Of a DNA stretch of 64,000 nt, positions 22,065 to 34,760 are shown piece by piece; position 1 is the stretch's first letter; every line of letters begins with the position of its first letter. Below the pieces are notes generated by a model, which was not told the origin of the DNA, searched no databases, and worked only from the letters and a program-made list of their open reading frames with translations. The translations under genes and the position numbers were made by a program. Source of the DNA: Saturnia japonica (taxonomy: Eukaryota; Arthropoda; Insecta; Lepidoptera; Saturniidae). The stretch spans positions 12,276,690-12,340,689 of the forward strand of contig CM065328.1 in assembly GCA_033032175.1 (NCBI GenBank). Direction: 5' to 3'.

Positions 22065-22486
22065 CAACATGTCGCAACTCTATCACATGAAACGTGATTA
22101 TAGGTACTTAATTTAACCCTCTATCTATTAAACGCGACATAAAAGTATAATAAAAAGAAATGACCAGTATCGATAATGTTTATTTACATTGAAATTATGT
22201 TTACTATTCATAATACATTTTGGGCTTATGTAATTATCAAGTTTAGTGTCTTGTTAGGGCTTAGACAGTAAAAACTTAAGGAGGGTCGCCGGACCTGGGT
22301 GGGGTTTCGAGGAAATTATTCAAGGCGTGGCCCTTCGCGTGCCCTTTGCCTATACCTACACCTGTATTATACTAAAGCAATTTTAAATTATTATTATCAA
22401 TGCTACTGACTTTATCAATTTGATGTCCGCAGGTTCGAACCCCGGCATATACCAACGGATTTATCGAAATTCGCGTTTTTTATACA

Positions 22487-22700
22487 ACAAAGGTGGGAAA
22501 CAAGAGTATGGTTTGCCAGATGGTAAGCGGATACCATAGCTTAAGGTCGCCTGCCTCAAAAAGCTCTGGAAACCCTACTCACCGTATGAACACAACACAA
22601 GGCTATTTGGCTGCGATCTTTGCAGGGTGGAGGTATTCCAGCAGTCAAACTGCTCTAAGTAGAGAGAAATCTACAGAGATTTTTTTTCTGTGCCCCCTAC
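22487..22700 (-). mobile_element. Dispersed repeat, family F (copy 3)
   Basis: Inverse orientation: GATGGTAAGCGGATACCATA, CCTCAAAAAGCTCTGGAAAC, GGCTATTTGGCTGCGATCTT, ending near CCCCCTACCTCTCTTA. The 75-codon ORF over it is a shadow. Confidence 0.6.
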
Positions 22701-23153
22701 CTCTCTTAATGTACATTTAGTACGTACATTGACTAATTTAAATTGACTATGTTATTGTTTACGCTGGCAGTATGTTCCTACACAAGGAAGCATGATGTAT
22801 TCTAACGGGAAAGCTGTGTACATTTACAACCAAAACATCTATTTAAAAGCGTTCACTTGTAACTTTGTTGTATCTGCCGGTCATTGTTTCTTCAAACTAG
22901 GCTGCGGAACGAACGTGGAATTTAGAACCGGACTACCTCTGTGACGCAGTAGGCTTTCTCGTTCGATTTCCGTTCTGGTCAAACCTTATAGTATTTTTAG
23001 TTTTCGCTATTCAACTATTTAACTCTTAAATGGATAGAGATGTATCCTTCTTTTTCTTTGCAGTAAATGTCAACGTGTGTTTATCCCCTGACAAAGTCAC
23101 CTGAAAGGAATATTTTTCTAATTATTCTTGTAATTTTCATACATAGCTGTAAC

Positions 23154-23164
23154 AAGATGGCGGC
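23154..23164 (+). promoter_or_regulatory. YY1/Pho-like site
   Basis: AAGATGGCGGC matches the vertebrate YY1 consensus exactly; Pho binds the GCCAT core in insects. Isolated, no adjacent gene seen. Confidence 0.25.
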
Positions 23165-23249
23165 TCCGTTGTTAAAACTGTACAGGGAGCTTTTGTGTCA
23201 ACAAAAAAAAAGTATGTCCCTAGTGATTAAAAAAATAAAATAAATTAAA

Positions 23250-23500
23250 ACAAAATATCTTTTATTAATTTTAGGCCCCAAGAAGGCACTTACCTATGAA
23301 TGTCAAAACACTACCACCGGTTCGGAAAACATCCCAGTCATCGAGAAGAACCGACAAGAAACTCGATCGGGTTTACCAACATCTTATTATCTTTTTTTAA
23401 ATTGTTCTTACAGTATTTAATTATATACAGAACAAGTATTGTCATGTTCAATAAATGTACAGAAAGGGAAATTAATAATCCAATTCAATTGTGCACAATA
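23250..23500 (-). mobile_element. LINE 3' UTR, family H (copy 2)
   Basis: The best preserved UTR: CACTACCACCGGTTCGGAAA, ATCCCAGTCATCGAGAAG and GAAACTCGATCGGGTTTACC. AATAAAAGATATTTTG lies at the minus-strand 3' end. Confidence 0.65.
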
Positions 23501-23599
23501 ACTAAACTAAAACGCTTAAAATGTCGTCAAAAATTACATAAAACAGGGCCTACTAACGTAAGTTTATAATAAATTAAAGTAAATCATGATGTCACATAA

Positions 23600-23765
23600 A
23601 AATCCCAGTTTCTATGTAGGCAGGTATCACAGCGGCGACAGTCGATAAAATGTTGATCTCTCGGTGATCGTCACCGTTATTGGATTGTAGTGTGGTTACT
23701 ATCAGCCACAGTTCAATCACTTTGCAAAAAAAAATGTAGGTAGGTACAGTTAGTTGGAGAGTAGG
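23600..23765 (+). mobile_element. LINE 3' UTR fragment, family G (copy 4)
   Basis: Reverse orientation of the GGTGATCGTCACCGTTATTG block shared by the other copies. The poly-A end is missing. Confidence 0.5.
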
Positions 23766-25701
23766 TCGAATAAATTGGATATAAGTGAAACCGTGGCGCA
23801 CAGCAGTATGCTATAAATGTTCATTGAAGTAAGTATTAGAATTAATTTCGATGTGCAAACATAAAATTGAATCGAGACCCCCGAGATTATCCGGCAATGT
23901 GTCACCGAGTATTATCGACATAACTACAGCGCTCTTGTACTACGATTGGATTTAGAGAATTATTTTTGTACAATACAGTAGAGAGGCAAGAATCATTTTA
24001 TTTTATTTTATTTAGGGACTTTTATCACAAAGTTTATAATCAGTTCATAAGGAATGAAAATTTTATTTCACTTTTTCTTCGTATACTGGCGAGCTTAATG
24101 TCTAATAGCGATTTCTTCCAACTAATCAGCCGTATTTTGAAGAAATAAAATCATTGTAGGTTGTGCAAATTGAAAAAAATTATAATTACAGTGTACATGT
24201 CTAAAATTATAATAATAAGAACTTCACAGCCTTTTGAAAGCAACCAATGTCGGTTCTCCCACCAGTATCTTGTGTGATACATTTAAGTTTTTATATTCTG
24301 TATTTACTTATTACTGTGTTGCTGACTTTATTTTGTTATTTGCCGGGCAATCAATTCAAAAATGATATAAAGCAAGTTTTACTATCGAAAGATTAGCATA
24401 CGGTGGACCATTTGATAGTAGTGATGCTTGGAAATGGCTCTCTCTGTCTCTCTGTAAAATAATTATAACGAACGACTACGACAATAAGTGTATAGATAGA
24501 TATCTTTTTTTTTATAAAACAGATCTAGTTTTTCGGCCCGGCGCTGTGGTAGTATTTTGACTCTCATAAATCCTTCTAAAGGTCTAAATAGATATTTTTT
24601 TGTCAAACAAAAGTTTCACAACAGGTGTCGTATAAAAATTGTTTCATCTGTTATATGTTTAACTTTTTTTTCTATTTTAAATTTGGAGTCCTTAAACCAT
24701 AGATGATATTAGGTACTATAAATAACTAAATCACTGTGTCGGCTCTTGTGATTACAAAATTTACCAAATCCATAAATAAAAAGGCTTGGAGTAAAGGATA
24801 ATTCGACTTGTATGTTTTATGGATAAAATATATCGACGTAATATCTAGAATGGGTTAAAATATTGGAGAAAACTTTAAAAAGCACAAGAATACAAAGAGC
24901 CCATTTAAAATAGGCAACAGTTAACATGATTGTTCTTTTTCACTTTTTAGTGAATTTCAAAAAAGGTTTTTTGTTTCATTACTTTATTTTAAAATAAAAT
25001 GACATATTAAACAAAGCGATTCGATTTTTTAAAATTCAGCAGCAATCGTTGACGTCTTCTTGAATGAAACCATCCGATATTCAATAAATCAAGATCAGAA
25101 TAATTCTCATGAATTTTTCATAGATGGCTCTGTACCGTGAAATTGGCATGCGGTCGGTGTAATGCATTGAAAGAGTCTCGAACGCCGCGCCGCGCCGCAC
25201 TACACTGCGCTAGGCTGCATTACGTAAATTGGTTGTAAGTAAACATCAGAATCATTGACCAGGGATGCATTAAGATGCATAACCTTATAGAATTAAAAAG
25301 GCATTTTAGTAACAAATACAGAGTTGTTTGTAAGTAGCTTATCTACGGTGAAAAGGCTAGTAGGTAGCGTAATAGTAGATGCTAACTCCTACTATTGGAA
25401 CAGTTCCACGTTCGAGGAGAGACTTTGTTTTCTGCGACGAATTTGTTTGTTAATTCTGATTTATAATCAAAGTTATTTTAGCTTAATTAAGAAAATGTAA
25501 TGCGTTTAATTGTCTAACAAAATATAACCTTTATTATTGACTGCATATTGGAGGAATAATTTCGATATTTGAGGGTTTACATAAAACAAAAAATAATTAG
25601 ATAATGATTATCAAGAGGGAAAATTTACTATTGACTAATACCGACACATATAATATTACCTCAAACTTTTTAAACACGCAAATTGCATAAGTACGTTTCT
25701 A
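23766..25701. other. About 1.9 kb unassigned AT-rich sequence
   Basis: A short CG-rich motif GCCGCGCCGCGCCGCAC at 25182-25198 is the only outlier. ORFs are at most 60 codons. Confidence 0.5.
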
Positions 25702-25899
25702 TCCTAATATTATAAAAGCAAAAGTTTGTGAGTGTATTTATATGTTTGTTATTTTTTTATGATCAAACGGCTGAACCAATTTTTATGAAATTTGGTATGG
25801 AAATAGCTGACATCCTGGATTAACACATAAGCTACTTTGAAGTTTTTTTTTTTAAGATGTCTTTTAAATTATACTCGGTTGAACCGCGGGGCATGCTAG
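25702..25899 (+). mobile_element. Helitron-like family O
   Basis: 5' TCCTAATATTATAAAAGCAA after A; 3' hairpin CGGTT-G-AACCG, then CGGGGCATG and CTAG before T; 198 bp. Single copy here. Confidence 0.7.
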
Positions 25900-26858
25900 T
25901 ATTATATAATTACAAGAAACTTTTAATTTTTTTTTACTAAATAAATTAGTCCTTTATCAATACTAAAATCCGTGGGTCCGAAAAAGAACAGTGAGTTATT
26001 CATCTGATGTCTATAGATTTGTACCATAAATTCATGTAACACACAACTATAAATATATTAAAAATAATACAATAAACACAATTACAGCATGTACAAACAA
26101 TTTTTTTCTAATTTCCGTATATTTACTAGTTTAAAGGTAATTAGTGACATTGTCGGCTGATGGTGAAGGAATACATCGTGAAGGAACTTGAACGTTTGAG
26201 AAATTTGAAAATCTTGTGTGTATGTTAAAATTAGAATGTATGAGAAATTATAAGTACACCGCTTCATCGACTTTTAGGTAACGAAGAAATTTTTCTTATA
26301 AAAATGGATTTACGTCATGGGTTTATGTAGTAATTAAACATGTCCTGGATGATCCCACGTGATATAGAACAAACCTTTGGACATGTGTAGCTGATGAAGA
26401 ATGTCCGAAACGAACACGGTTTTTATTGTGCGGTTGCGGCGCAGTTATCCGGTGAGGATTTCAACGAGCGTCTGGCCGACGAGACCGGCCGACTGGTGGT
26501 GACAACGACAAATTGTATATCCACCTCCACTGGATATCATATTTAGCGAAAACAAAGCCGTTTTTTTAGAAAGATTTCTTTACCCAGCAGTATAATATTT
26601 ATAGATTGGTATTATTACAGATGACCGTGGATTAATCTAAAACCAGGAGCATGCATGAAAACATTAATAAATGTTGAAGAATCGAAAGATGTATGCCAGG
26701 ATCATAGCAAGTGGAAAGACGTGGTATCTGTCAACCCCGTTGAGTAAGAGGTGTGATTTATGTATGTATCATGGTTTACAGTAATCATTAAAATCCAGAT
26801 CGTATTACATGTTCGTATATGATGATAGAAAATATATCTCTTTTTTTATTTTCTATAA
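25900..26858. other. Unassigned sequence
   Basis: 26390-26510 is GC-richer (GGTTGCGGCGCAGTTATCCG, GGCCGACGAGACCGGCCGAC) with no long frame. Confidence 0.45.
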
Positions 26859-27228
26859 TCCATATATTATAATACGTGAAGCAAAAGCTTACGGTACCTT
26901 TTTAAGCGTATTGCGTGCACAGAAGACTGAGATTTGGCATGGTTAAGGTTTATATGGAGAAAGAGTACAAAAAAGCAAAAATTTATCTATAATACCTATC
27001 TGTAATTAATATGTTAAATAGAATAAATTAATACTGCGAATTCTAAACCGACCAGTGTCATTGAACTGAAACCACCCAAAATATTGACATTGTCACTCAA
27101 CGAAAAGTGACAGCAAGTGATATAGTTAATACTTATTGTTTAGGTTCATGAATACTGCAAATGTCAAACAGAATATAGTCTATGATCAAAAATTCCTGGT
27201 CGAATTTCGAGCTTAGGGCGATCGCTAG
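26859..27228 (+). mobile_element. Helitron-like family C (copy 2)
   Basis: 5' TCCATATATTATAATACGTG after A; 3' GCGATCGCTAG before T; 370 bp, slightly longer than the other full copies. Confidence 0.75.
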
Positions 27229-27774
27229 TACATTTAAATATGGGTTTGTACTGAATACGGGCCTGGCGTGGGGTCGATGTGCATAAGTTTATAAATGCAC
27301 CGCAGCATTACAGATTATACCGCACTACCGTAATAACCACCCCCTACAATTATTCACTGTGTTTTCTTATAGGTTTTACATCCATCATTGGCTTTAGGGT
27401 TTTTTTTTATCTTTGATTGATTGCGTTAGTTTGTTGTAATACGGTTAAAAGTTGATATATATATATTTTTATAAGCTTTTATTTAACGTGCTATGTTAGT
27501 ATGTTTGGGTCGAATCTTAACTACTTCGCTGTTACTTATGTAACTTTGAGGACAATGCAATATTATGATATTATTGAGTTGATCTGATGATGGACCGGGG
27601 AAGCTGGTCATAAAAACGCCTCAACAAAACAAGATATTCTCGTCGTATTTAGGTTTGTTGGATTCTTCTCTACGAGTACTATAGTGCTAAGGGTCTATGT
27701 AATACTCAGATAGATGGAATTTTGTAATTCGTATTAGTAATTAATATTCGCACTATTAACTGTACTATTGACCC

Positions 27775-27960
27775 CCACTATTGACTGGGTGCAGTAGCAA
27801 CAGGTGTGCTTTGTAAACGCTCGCACTTTTTAAGCAGGTAACGACCGACTTGCACATTTTCGCGGCTGAGTGCCTTAAGCGCTCGCCCCCAAGCCACGGT
27901 GAAGCTTTAAAAGCCCTCAGAAGCTTTAAGGCCCCTAAGGTTAACAGTATAGTCAGACAG
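27775..27960. repeat. Dispersed repeat, family S (copy 1)
   Basis: GCTCGCCCCCAAGCCACGGT, then GAAGCTTTAAAAGCCC and CCTAAGGTTAACAGTATAG. The 68-codon minus-strand ORF has no recognised motif. The GC content stands out locally. Confidence 0.45.
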
Positions 27961-28193
27961 CTTGAAGACATTCTCGCATGAGTAAAGATAGTGAAGAAAT
28001 AAGTTGGGACTCAATAAACATTGTTCCTAAGTGTTGTCTCGCTGTCTGTTCATGCTTAACATCGTCATCCTAACGTCCCTGGAGCGTGACGCCTACCCTA
28101 GTGGACGAATAAGCGTCAAGCTAAAAGTTCGTTACAAAATCCGTTGTAAATTAAAAGGAATTAAAACAGTCATTGAAATAGGCACACGCATTA

Positions 28194-28527
28194 TCTATAT
28201 AATAATACGTGAAGCAAAACCTTTCTACCCCTTTTTAAACGTATTGCGAGCACGGAAGACTGTGAGATTTGGCATGGTTAGAGTTTAAACTAAAATTTAT
28301 GTATAGCATTTGTTATTATTATATTAAATAAAATAAATGAATACTGCGAATCCTAACCCGACTATTGCCATTGAACTTAGACCCCCCAAAATATTGACAT
28401 TGTCACTCACCAAAAAGAGACAGCAAATGATATAATATTCATAGTGTTCATACTGCTAATGTCAAACAGAAAATAGTCTATGATCAAAAAGTACCTGGTC
28501 TAATTTTGTGCTTAGGGCGATCGCTAG
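28194..28527 (+). mobile_element. Helitron-like family C (copy 3)
   Basis: 5' TCTATATAATAATACGTGAA after A; 3' GGGCGATCGCTAG before T; 334 bp. It lies about 970 bp from copy 2 in the same direction. Confidence 0.75.
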
Positions 28528-29079
28528 TTAATTTAATTAAGCCAATATATGTTCCCTAATCGACACTGAGTTTCATGAATACTTTCTATCTCGCTTTGTA
28601 TTTACAAACCCGTTAATTTTTTCTATCACATAAAGTTATAAACTTTGCTATAACCGTCTTCGAACGTTAATTAAAAGGTATATTTGTTTCCATTTTCGCA
28701 TAGAATATAATTATTGTTATTTATTTATTACAATATTTATTTTTCAATTGTAATAAATAGCATTGAGACCGCAACAAACGATCCCCGCATCCCATTACAA
28801 CCGGAAGCGGAAGTATTCTCGGAACAATTTATCATAGCCCGGAGAAAAAACTTCCGGCAAAAAACCCGCCTTTTTCCGTAATGACCGACGATCCCGTCAA
28901 TTTTAATGCAATATGGCTGATTTCGACGCGTGTCGTATTTTATATCTTGTGCGTAGCTAACTACCATATGTGAAGTGAAAATCTGTATTCAGTCATCCAC
29001 CATTGAGTTCTCATTGTCACTTATCGGTAGATAAGATTGTTGTAAAATAAATCAGTCAATTTACAGCTACCTGTTTTTG
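28528..29079. other. Unassigned sequence
   Basis: 28770-28930 is moderately GC-rich with CCGGAAG twice (ETS-like), in no gene context. Confidence 0.45.
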
Positions 29080-29309
29080 TCCGACTACAAAAAAGAAGGG
29101 TTATGTTTTTTGAGGGTATGTATGTATGTCTGTATCTTTGTCACGTTCTGTAGCCTAAACGGCTTGATGAATATTAGCATACGAGGTGTCCTTAGATTCA
29201 TTTTGATTGTGGGCGTGTCTTAAGCTGTATAATATTTAAGTAGGATGTCTGGGAATCAAATAAAAAGAAAAAATAGGATATTTTTTTGTCAAAGGTTTTT
29301 TGTTGCTGT
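29080..29309 (+). mobile_element. MITE-like family J (copy 1), 3' end lost
   Basis: TCCGACTACAAAAAAGAAGG, ACGTTCTGTAGCCTAAACGG, ATACGAGGTGTCCTTAGATT and CTGGGAATCAAATAAAAAGA match copy 2. The terminal CAGTCGGA is missing. Confidence 0.6.
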
Positions 29310-29396
29310 GAAGTTTTATGTTTAATTTTTATTAATTTAGATTGTTGCGACATTTTGATAAGAACAGTCTTCAAATTTTTTAATTTTATTTTATGT

Positions 29397-29625
29397 TTAG
29401 CGTTTTGTTTCAATTTCACCTGGAGTTAAGGGACGATGTAACCCCGAAGATGGTGACACGCAAGCTTAGTGTGATGTTTGGTTCTCAATTGCAGCTGCCA
29501 AAGACACCTCCATAAGTGCTTGGTGACAGATTTTCAACCAGACAGATATTGGAAAGGGCCCTACCACTGTACCATGCTTTCGTCACGATCTTTTACTTCA
29601 CCGAAAACTCAGCTCATTGAAGGTC
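29397..29625 (-). mobile_element. SINE-like repeat, family A (copy 4)
   Basis: Starts TTAGCGTTTTGTTTC, with CCCCGAAGATGGTGACACGC and CTCAATTGCAGCTGCCAAAG, ending at ACTCAGCTCATTGAAGGTCC. Confidence 0.65.
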
Positions 29626-29734
29626 CGTATACGCTACAATTAAACCATCGTAACTTCAAAACATCTTTACACCTTGACAGTAGTGGTGTAAGCAGAAATA
29701 AACTCCACCCTCGAGAATAGAAACAATAGTGACC

Positions 29735-29775
29735 ATTAGACGCACGTGACGTCACGCGCCGCGCATGCGTACACG
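29735..29775. promoter_or_regulatory. CRE- and NRF-1-like motif cluster
   Basis: ACGTGACGTCACGC contains the full CRE palindrome TGACGTCA, and GCGCATGCGT follows within 12 bases. It is CpG-dense for 40 bp in an AT-rich setting. No gene adjoins it, so the function is open. Confidence 0.3.
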
Positions 29776-30199
29776 CTCCACCGTGACAGTCATTATCGTG
29801 TGTTGTGTTGATTAGATTGATGTGCCGGTTATGTTAGGGTCCTAGATACCAATCGGGGTTCCGTGATAGCGTAAACGAAACCTTTTGAACAAGTCTAATT
29901 AATTTTATTCGAGCAACTCAACCTGCCCACGCACTTTCTCTTACTTGTTCTCACTTTCCGTACTCCTCTATAAATAATCAGATTGTTTGACATTCATGGT
30001 TCATGCTCTCAGCTCATTAGGGTCGTAGTATGAAGTTCTATAGTCTATAGACTTCCTCAATAAATAGGCTATAAATAAAAAAAAAATCCAAATCTGACTG
30101 ACACTTACAGAGATTAGCGAGTTCAAATAAACAAAAAAGGATAGTTGAAGATTATATAGTATTTAGTATATACATTTTCCTCGATTATTTTACATTTTA

Positions 30200-30400
30200 T
30201 ATAGTGTTAAGAGACCACAACAGCCTATAACGGCAGCTGCTGTATAACAGCATGAGCACTGATGCTTTACTTTACTTGCATAGGCCTCTCGATAACAGGA
30301 ACTACACTGGCTGATTACGAAACGTGACAAACGGAAATAGAATCAATGTGAAGGATTTATCACAATACGTATGTATTGGGTAGAGATACATACAACCCTA
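30200..30400 (-). mobile_element. LINE 3' UTR fragment, family G (copy 5)
   Basis: Recognised from ACTGGCTGATTACGAAACGT followed by a GTGAAGGATTTATCACAA-type segment, parallel to the 18.3 kb copy. Strongly diverged. Confidence 0.5.
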
Positions 30401-31779
30401 CGTGATTACTGTGTACAAAACGATATATCCGAAAACGCGGCAAGGCTAAGCGTTCCACTATGGCGGGTCTTACACCCGGTGTATGGTAGTCACGAAGCAA
30501 TCGGACACAATTGACGTATCCTATCTATTACAAACACTGAAACCAGAAATATATGATAGCGTTATACATATACTGATATACCAATCTTATTCAACTAGGT
30601 ATATCTACCACAAAACAACAATATAAGCTGATATTCATATCACTAAAACCCAGAAATACGACACCGGTAACAATTACGAAGAGTAAAAAAGAAATATATA
30701 CGGAACCAAGAGAAACTATACAATAAATTTATTGTCCCGTTTGAAATGTTTTTCTCTATACAGATATATAAACTGAAATAACTGTCTGTCTATTTACGAT
30801 TCAACTATAAACTAAGAAAAATTTTATAGTTATTATTAAAAAGTCATATTCATTAATAAAAAATATCAGAACTACTATTCGTTTTTTTTTGGCTCTTGTA
30901 ACTTTTTACTTATAAAAATTCAATACGAGCGGGGTCACGGCAACTTACTAGTGTTAAACGGCGTCATAGCACGGTTCGGGTAATGCGTCCGGTCTAGGAG
31001 AATAGCGGACTAATTTTCTGTTTTATTGCCTTTATCCTGTATCCATAAAATAAATTTTGACTCACATTCAAAACGCACTACGAGAGTGCAATATTTTTAA
31101 TTATTTGTATGATTTAAATTTTTGATGACTACGCGATTCTTATCTGTATCTCCTGAAATATTTAACTGACTTAGGAAATATTCAGTTATATTGTATCATT
31201 TATTGCTAAAAAAATATAATATATTTCGGTTGTAGGTAACACCTGTAAGTAAATGTGTGTTTAAATTCCAAATTTTCTTGGTTATAATAAATTACCACAA
31301 AGCTCTTGTTATCTCGCTTCTAATTAAATATGTACGTTATTTTGGTGATATAGATTATTTCAAACGTGAAAATAATAAAGCATCGTTTAGCCTAACGTTC
31401 AAATTCCTGATCATTCCTTCGGGAGCAGGCTGTGTTAGGTAAACCACACTCGGCTTTCACAGACATCGAGGGCAAAAAATGCCAATGGTCGCTTTAATTC
31501 AGTTATCCTATGACACGTGCCACATTTTATTGTGCCCATGGGCATTAGCGACCCTAAATATTTCTTCAATTATATGATTTGTTATAATTTCCTTTATAAT
31601 CGTCTTTGTTATTAATAACATACCGCTTATTTTACAAACATTTGGGATAATGTATTTCAGGTATTATAGCCTAGTATAAGTAGAAAGAAAATACAAAATG
31701 GTTACATTTAGGATATTTATATTGAAAACAATTGTTAGAGCCGTGGTCGCTTACTTTCAATGTGCATTAGAAATATTAA
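30401..31779. other. Unassigned AT-rich sequence
   Basis: 30950-31010 is CpG-bearing (GGCGTCATAGCACGGTTCGG). Nothing else recognised. Confidence 0.5.
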
Positions 31780-31855
31780 AACTATGCACAATGAGAAGGA
31801 AGCGACCAAGGATGCTCCCTTGTGGCACACCCTACGTTAATGCAAGTTTTAATCA
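31780..31855 (-). pseudogene. Short non-LTR reverse-transcriptase fragment with GVPQGSILG motif
   Basis: The minus strand encodes GVPQGSILGRFLL (about 31833 to 31793), the finger/palm motif of jockey-type reverse transcriptases, preceded by a stop. The frame cannot be followed far on either side, so this is only a relic. Confidence 0.6.
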
Positions 31856-33511
31856 AAAAAGTCGTGGGTGCGAAACCCAAACAAATAGGGGGACACACTT
31901 TCCCATAACGATAATGAAACAAACATAGAAATAATGTAAAAAAACATTGTTTTTTAATAATATATCCTGGACGTGCACGACGTTATCGAATGCCTCGGCG
32001 GAAATTATTTGTGTAAATTACACTGATTGCGGGAAGCGTTGATTTCTGACGTCCGATTAAATGCAATGACTTTGTGTGATTATTATATTTTGACCGTGAT
32101 AATAACGGGTCTATTTAGTGTTTATAATATTTAATATGCAGTTTTAGTTGCTATTTCTTTCATGGAAAAGTTAAACTTATTAATTTTTGTAGAATAAAAA
32201 GTGCCTACTTTTCTTTCAGTATTAAGATGAAGTCTTAAGTCTTTTTAGAAACATGTCAGCGGCTTGCGTACGCCCTCAGTTGACCTGCGGCATTTGAACA
32301 CTCGTCAGTGACTAACAACCGAGACAAAGATGCTAATATTGTGTTAGCGACAAAACTTTCCTACTAACTAACAACCAATCAACTAACCTGCCAACATAAT
32401 ATTTTAGAGCGCTTAAGGTGTATCTAAGATTTGAAAATATCGCTCGGGCTAAGATAACCTGTTGAGAGTACGTCGGATGATACTATGTACTCGTAAATAA
32501 ACTATTAAAATAACACACATTTGAGTGTATCTTTTTATACACCTAAAATCTTAATGAATTCTATTAATGAGTCTCAATTTGTATGAAGAACTAAAACTTT
32601 GTGTCATATACACTTGCTAAAGACTGTACGAAGTACCTATGTCCTATGTTAAGTAGTTTAACATGGATGCGATTGAAGTTAAAGCACTTTCTTTTGTTGT
32701 TTCTAATGTAAACTTTACCATGACAATTGTTGATGCGATAAAATTAGGATTTCTGGTGAGTAATGAAAAAAGAACATAATGTACTTCCGAAACTAATAAA
32801 TCAAATCGTTTTGCGTTGTAATTTAACGATAACAAAGAAAAAATACCGAAGTATAGCCAGAAGTCAAGAACGGACTGATAACCATTCTGTTGTTCTCAGT
32901 CCATGCTTTTGTTTGCAGTTGTTAAACTGCTACAGAAGCAGCAATTGTTGCAGTTTGCAGCTACTGCAAGTAGTAAACTGCTTGTTCTTCAAAAGTATAA
33001 TTAGTATCTCCTATGCGAGATAAACCGCATATAAAAATAATACGTTGTAATATGATTATGTAGGTTTGTTCAGTATGTAAAAACGATAGTTTGAATACGT
33101 AAGCCTATCTTTATTAGTAGCGAAGTCAATATTAACGAGGTGTAATTCAATAAGCGAAGTGCAATGGATCGTTCTGAACCCGCCAGCCATAACACACTCC
33201 GCACTCAGCATGCATATGCGCACTAACTTTACGTCATGCATATACCAACTTAAGATGTTTGATACTTTTGATTTTGGTAATCGGTGATCAATAACCGATA
33301 TCCAATGTCTTTTTCAACTATGCAATAGGTTACAAACTCTATTAGAAACCGTCTTAGCGGTTCAAGCGTAAAGGATAAAAATTCAAACAAATATATTTTA
33401 ACGTTTATTATTGGTCACATTTGTTATTGGTATTAGACGAGATTGTGAAGGATTTTTAACTCGTCCCGCCTTATTTTGGTAATTAAAGGAAATAAATTAA
33501 AATAATATATA
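31856..33511. other. Unassigned sequence
   Basis: 32910-32985 is rich in CTGCTACAG/GCAGTTTGCAGC-type words, a short imperfect inverted cluster. No gene seen. Confidence 0.5.
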
Positions 33512-34760
33512 GGGTGGCCCAGAGAGAAATGCACTATTGATTTCGCGCGCATTTCCAAACGACAAAATGGAGAGGCGCGGAGATAGCATCAGTGCGTAGC
33601 GCAGTTTTTGTAATTTTAATTACACGGGAGAGCAGCGCGCGTTTTTGTCTGCGTATTTTACGAGAATGCTCGATCTTATGTGACTGTTCGACGGCTTTAC
33701 CGTGTTGAAAACGAGTTGCGGCGCATCAGTGAATGTCCAAGAATTAATTTAATAAAGGAAGGGATGGAAAGATTCGAAAGGACAGGATCGACGCAAAAAA
33801 TGTGGCCTCAGGATCGTCAAAGAGTATCACGGACCTATGAAAATATTCAGCGAGTTCGAGAATCTGTACGCGCGAATCCACGAATGTCGGAGCGCAAACG
33901 TTCATCGGTTTTGGGAATCTCTAGATCGACCTTGTAGCGAATTTTGTGGCTCGATTTGAAATTACATGCTCATAAGATGCAGCTAGTGAAGGAACTATAG
34001 GAAGCAGACTTCGAATCGAGATTGAGATTTGCAAATGAAATGCGCTATGAATTCAATAATTTCCATAACATCCTTTCCTCGGTTGAAACCCACTTTTACC
34101 TTAACAGATTTATAAATAAGCAGAACTGTAGATATTGGGCAGTAGAAAATCCTCGATTGAAATATCAGAAGCCACTACACTCACCGAAAGTTACAGTTTG
34201 GGTCACAATTGCAAAATGCGGAATCGTCGGACCATTTTTTTTCGATAACAATCGTGGCCAAGCTTTGATCTTCAATTCAGATTGCTATACGGCCATGCTG
34301 AGAAGTTTTTGATTCTAAAGCTGCAAGAATCTGGAGGCTATAACAGGAACACTTGGTTCCAGCAAGATGGGGTTACATGTCACACTTCAAACGAAAGCAT
34401 TGCCGTGGTAAGAGACATGTTCCCACGAAAGTTAATTTCACGCAGGGGTGGCATCTCCTGGCCACCATGAAGCTTCGTTCTCCCTCCAGCAGACTTCTTT
34501 TTGTGGGTTACCTAAACAGTAAAGTATACTTTAATAATCCAACAACTCTGCTGCAACTAAAGCTAAATATTCGGCAAGAAATGAAATCCATTTCAAGGGA
34601 AATTCTAACAAAATATTTCCAAAAATTTGATGCCAGTTTTGAAGAATGCTGTAACCGTCAAGGACACCATTTAGACGACATAATTTAAAAAAAAATTCTT
34701 TTAGTTATCTTTACAATTGTAATAAATACAAGTTCTACAAAATTATACAGTTTTTTCCTT
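33512..34760 (+). mobile_element. rosa-like (D41D) Tc1/mariner transposon, right end unclear
   Basis: The left end GGGTGGCCCAGAGAGAAATG is preceded by TA (33510-33511). I could not find its inverted partner after the transposase remnant, so the right boundary is a guess just past the stop at 34688 and its AT-rich tail. Confidence 0.65.
33680..34688 (+). pseudogene. rosa-type transposase (D,D41D), broken
   Basis: Readable blocks in order: a DNA-binding region with RTYENIQRVRESV (about 33825-33865), a second helix-turn-helix ending GISRSTL (33917-33937), LKLHAHKMQLVKEL, then FINKQNCRYW (about 34110), LHSPKVTVW, FQQDGVTCHT, ISWPP and PPADFFLW, finishing CNRQGHHLDDII at 34688. From the Asp of QQD to the Asp of PPADFF are 41 intervening residues, matching the DD41D (rosa) group. 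The first catalytic Asp, expected in a DEAHF-like motif, reads VETHF (about 34083). There are stops at 33935 and about 33998, a frameshift near 34300, a stop at 34468-34470 and a frameshift near 34505. Inactive on several counts. Confidence 0.85.

Larger units (their letters stand above)
22065..23249. other. Unassigned sequence flanking an F repeat
   Basis: GCAGGTTCGAACCCCGGCAT at 22430 is B-box-like but lacks a tRNA fold. 22890-22985 is moderately GC-rich. The YY1-like site is at 23154. Confidence 0.45.

Noticed and set aside
26390..26520. Box C/D snoRNA-like TGATGA with a later CTGG/CTGA
   Set aside because: No matching CTGA box with a terminal stem at a suitable distance.
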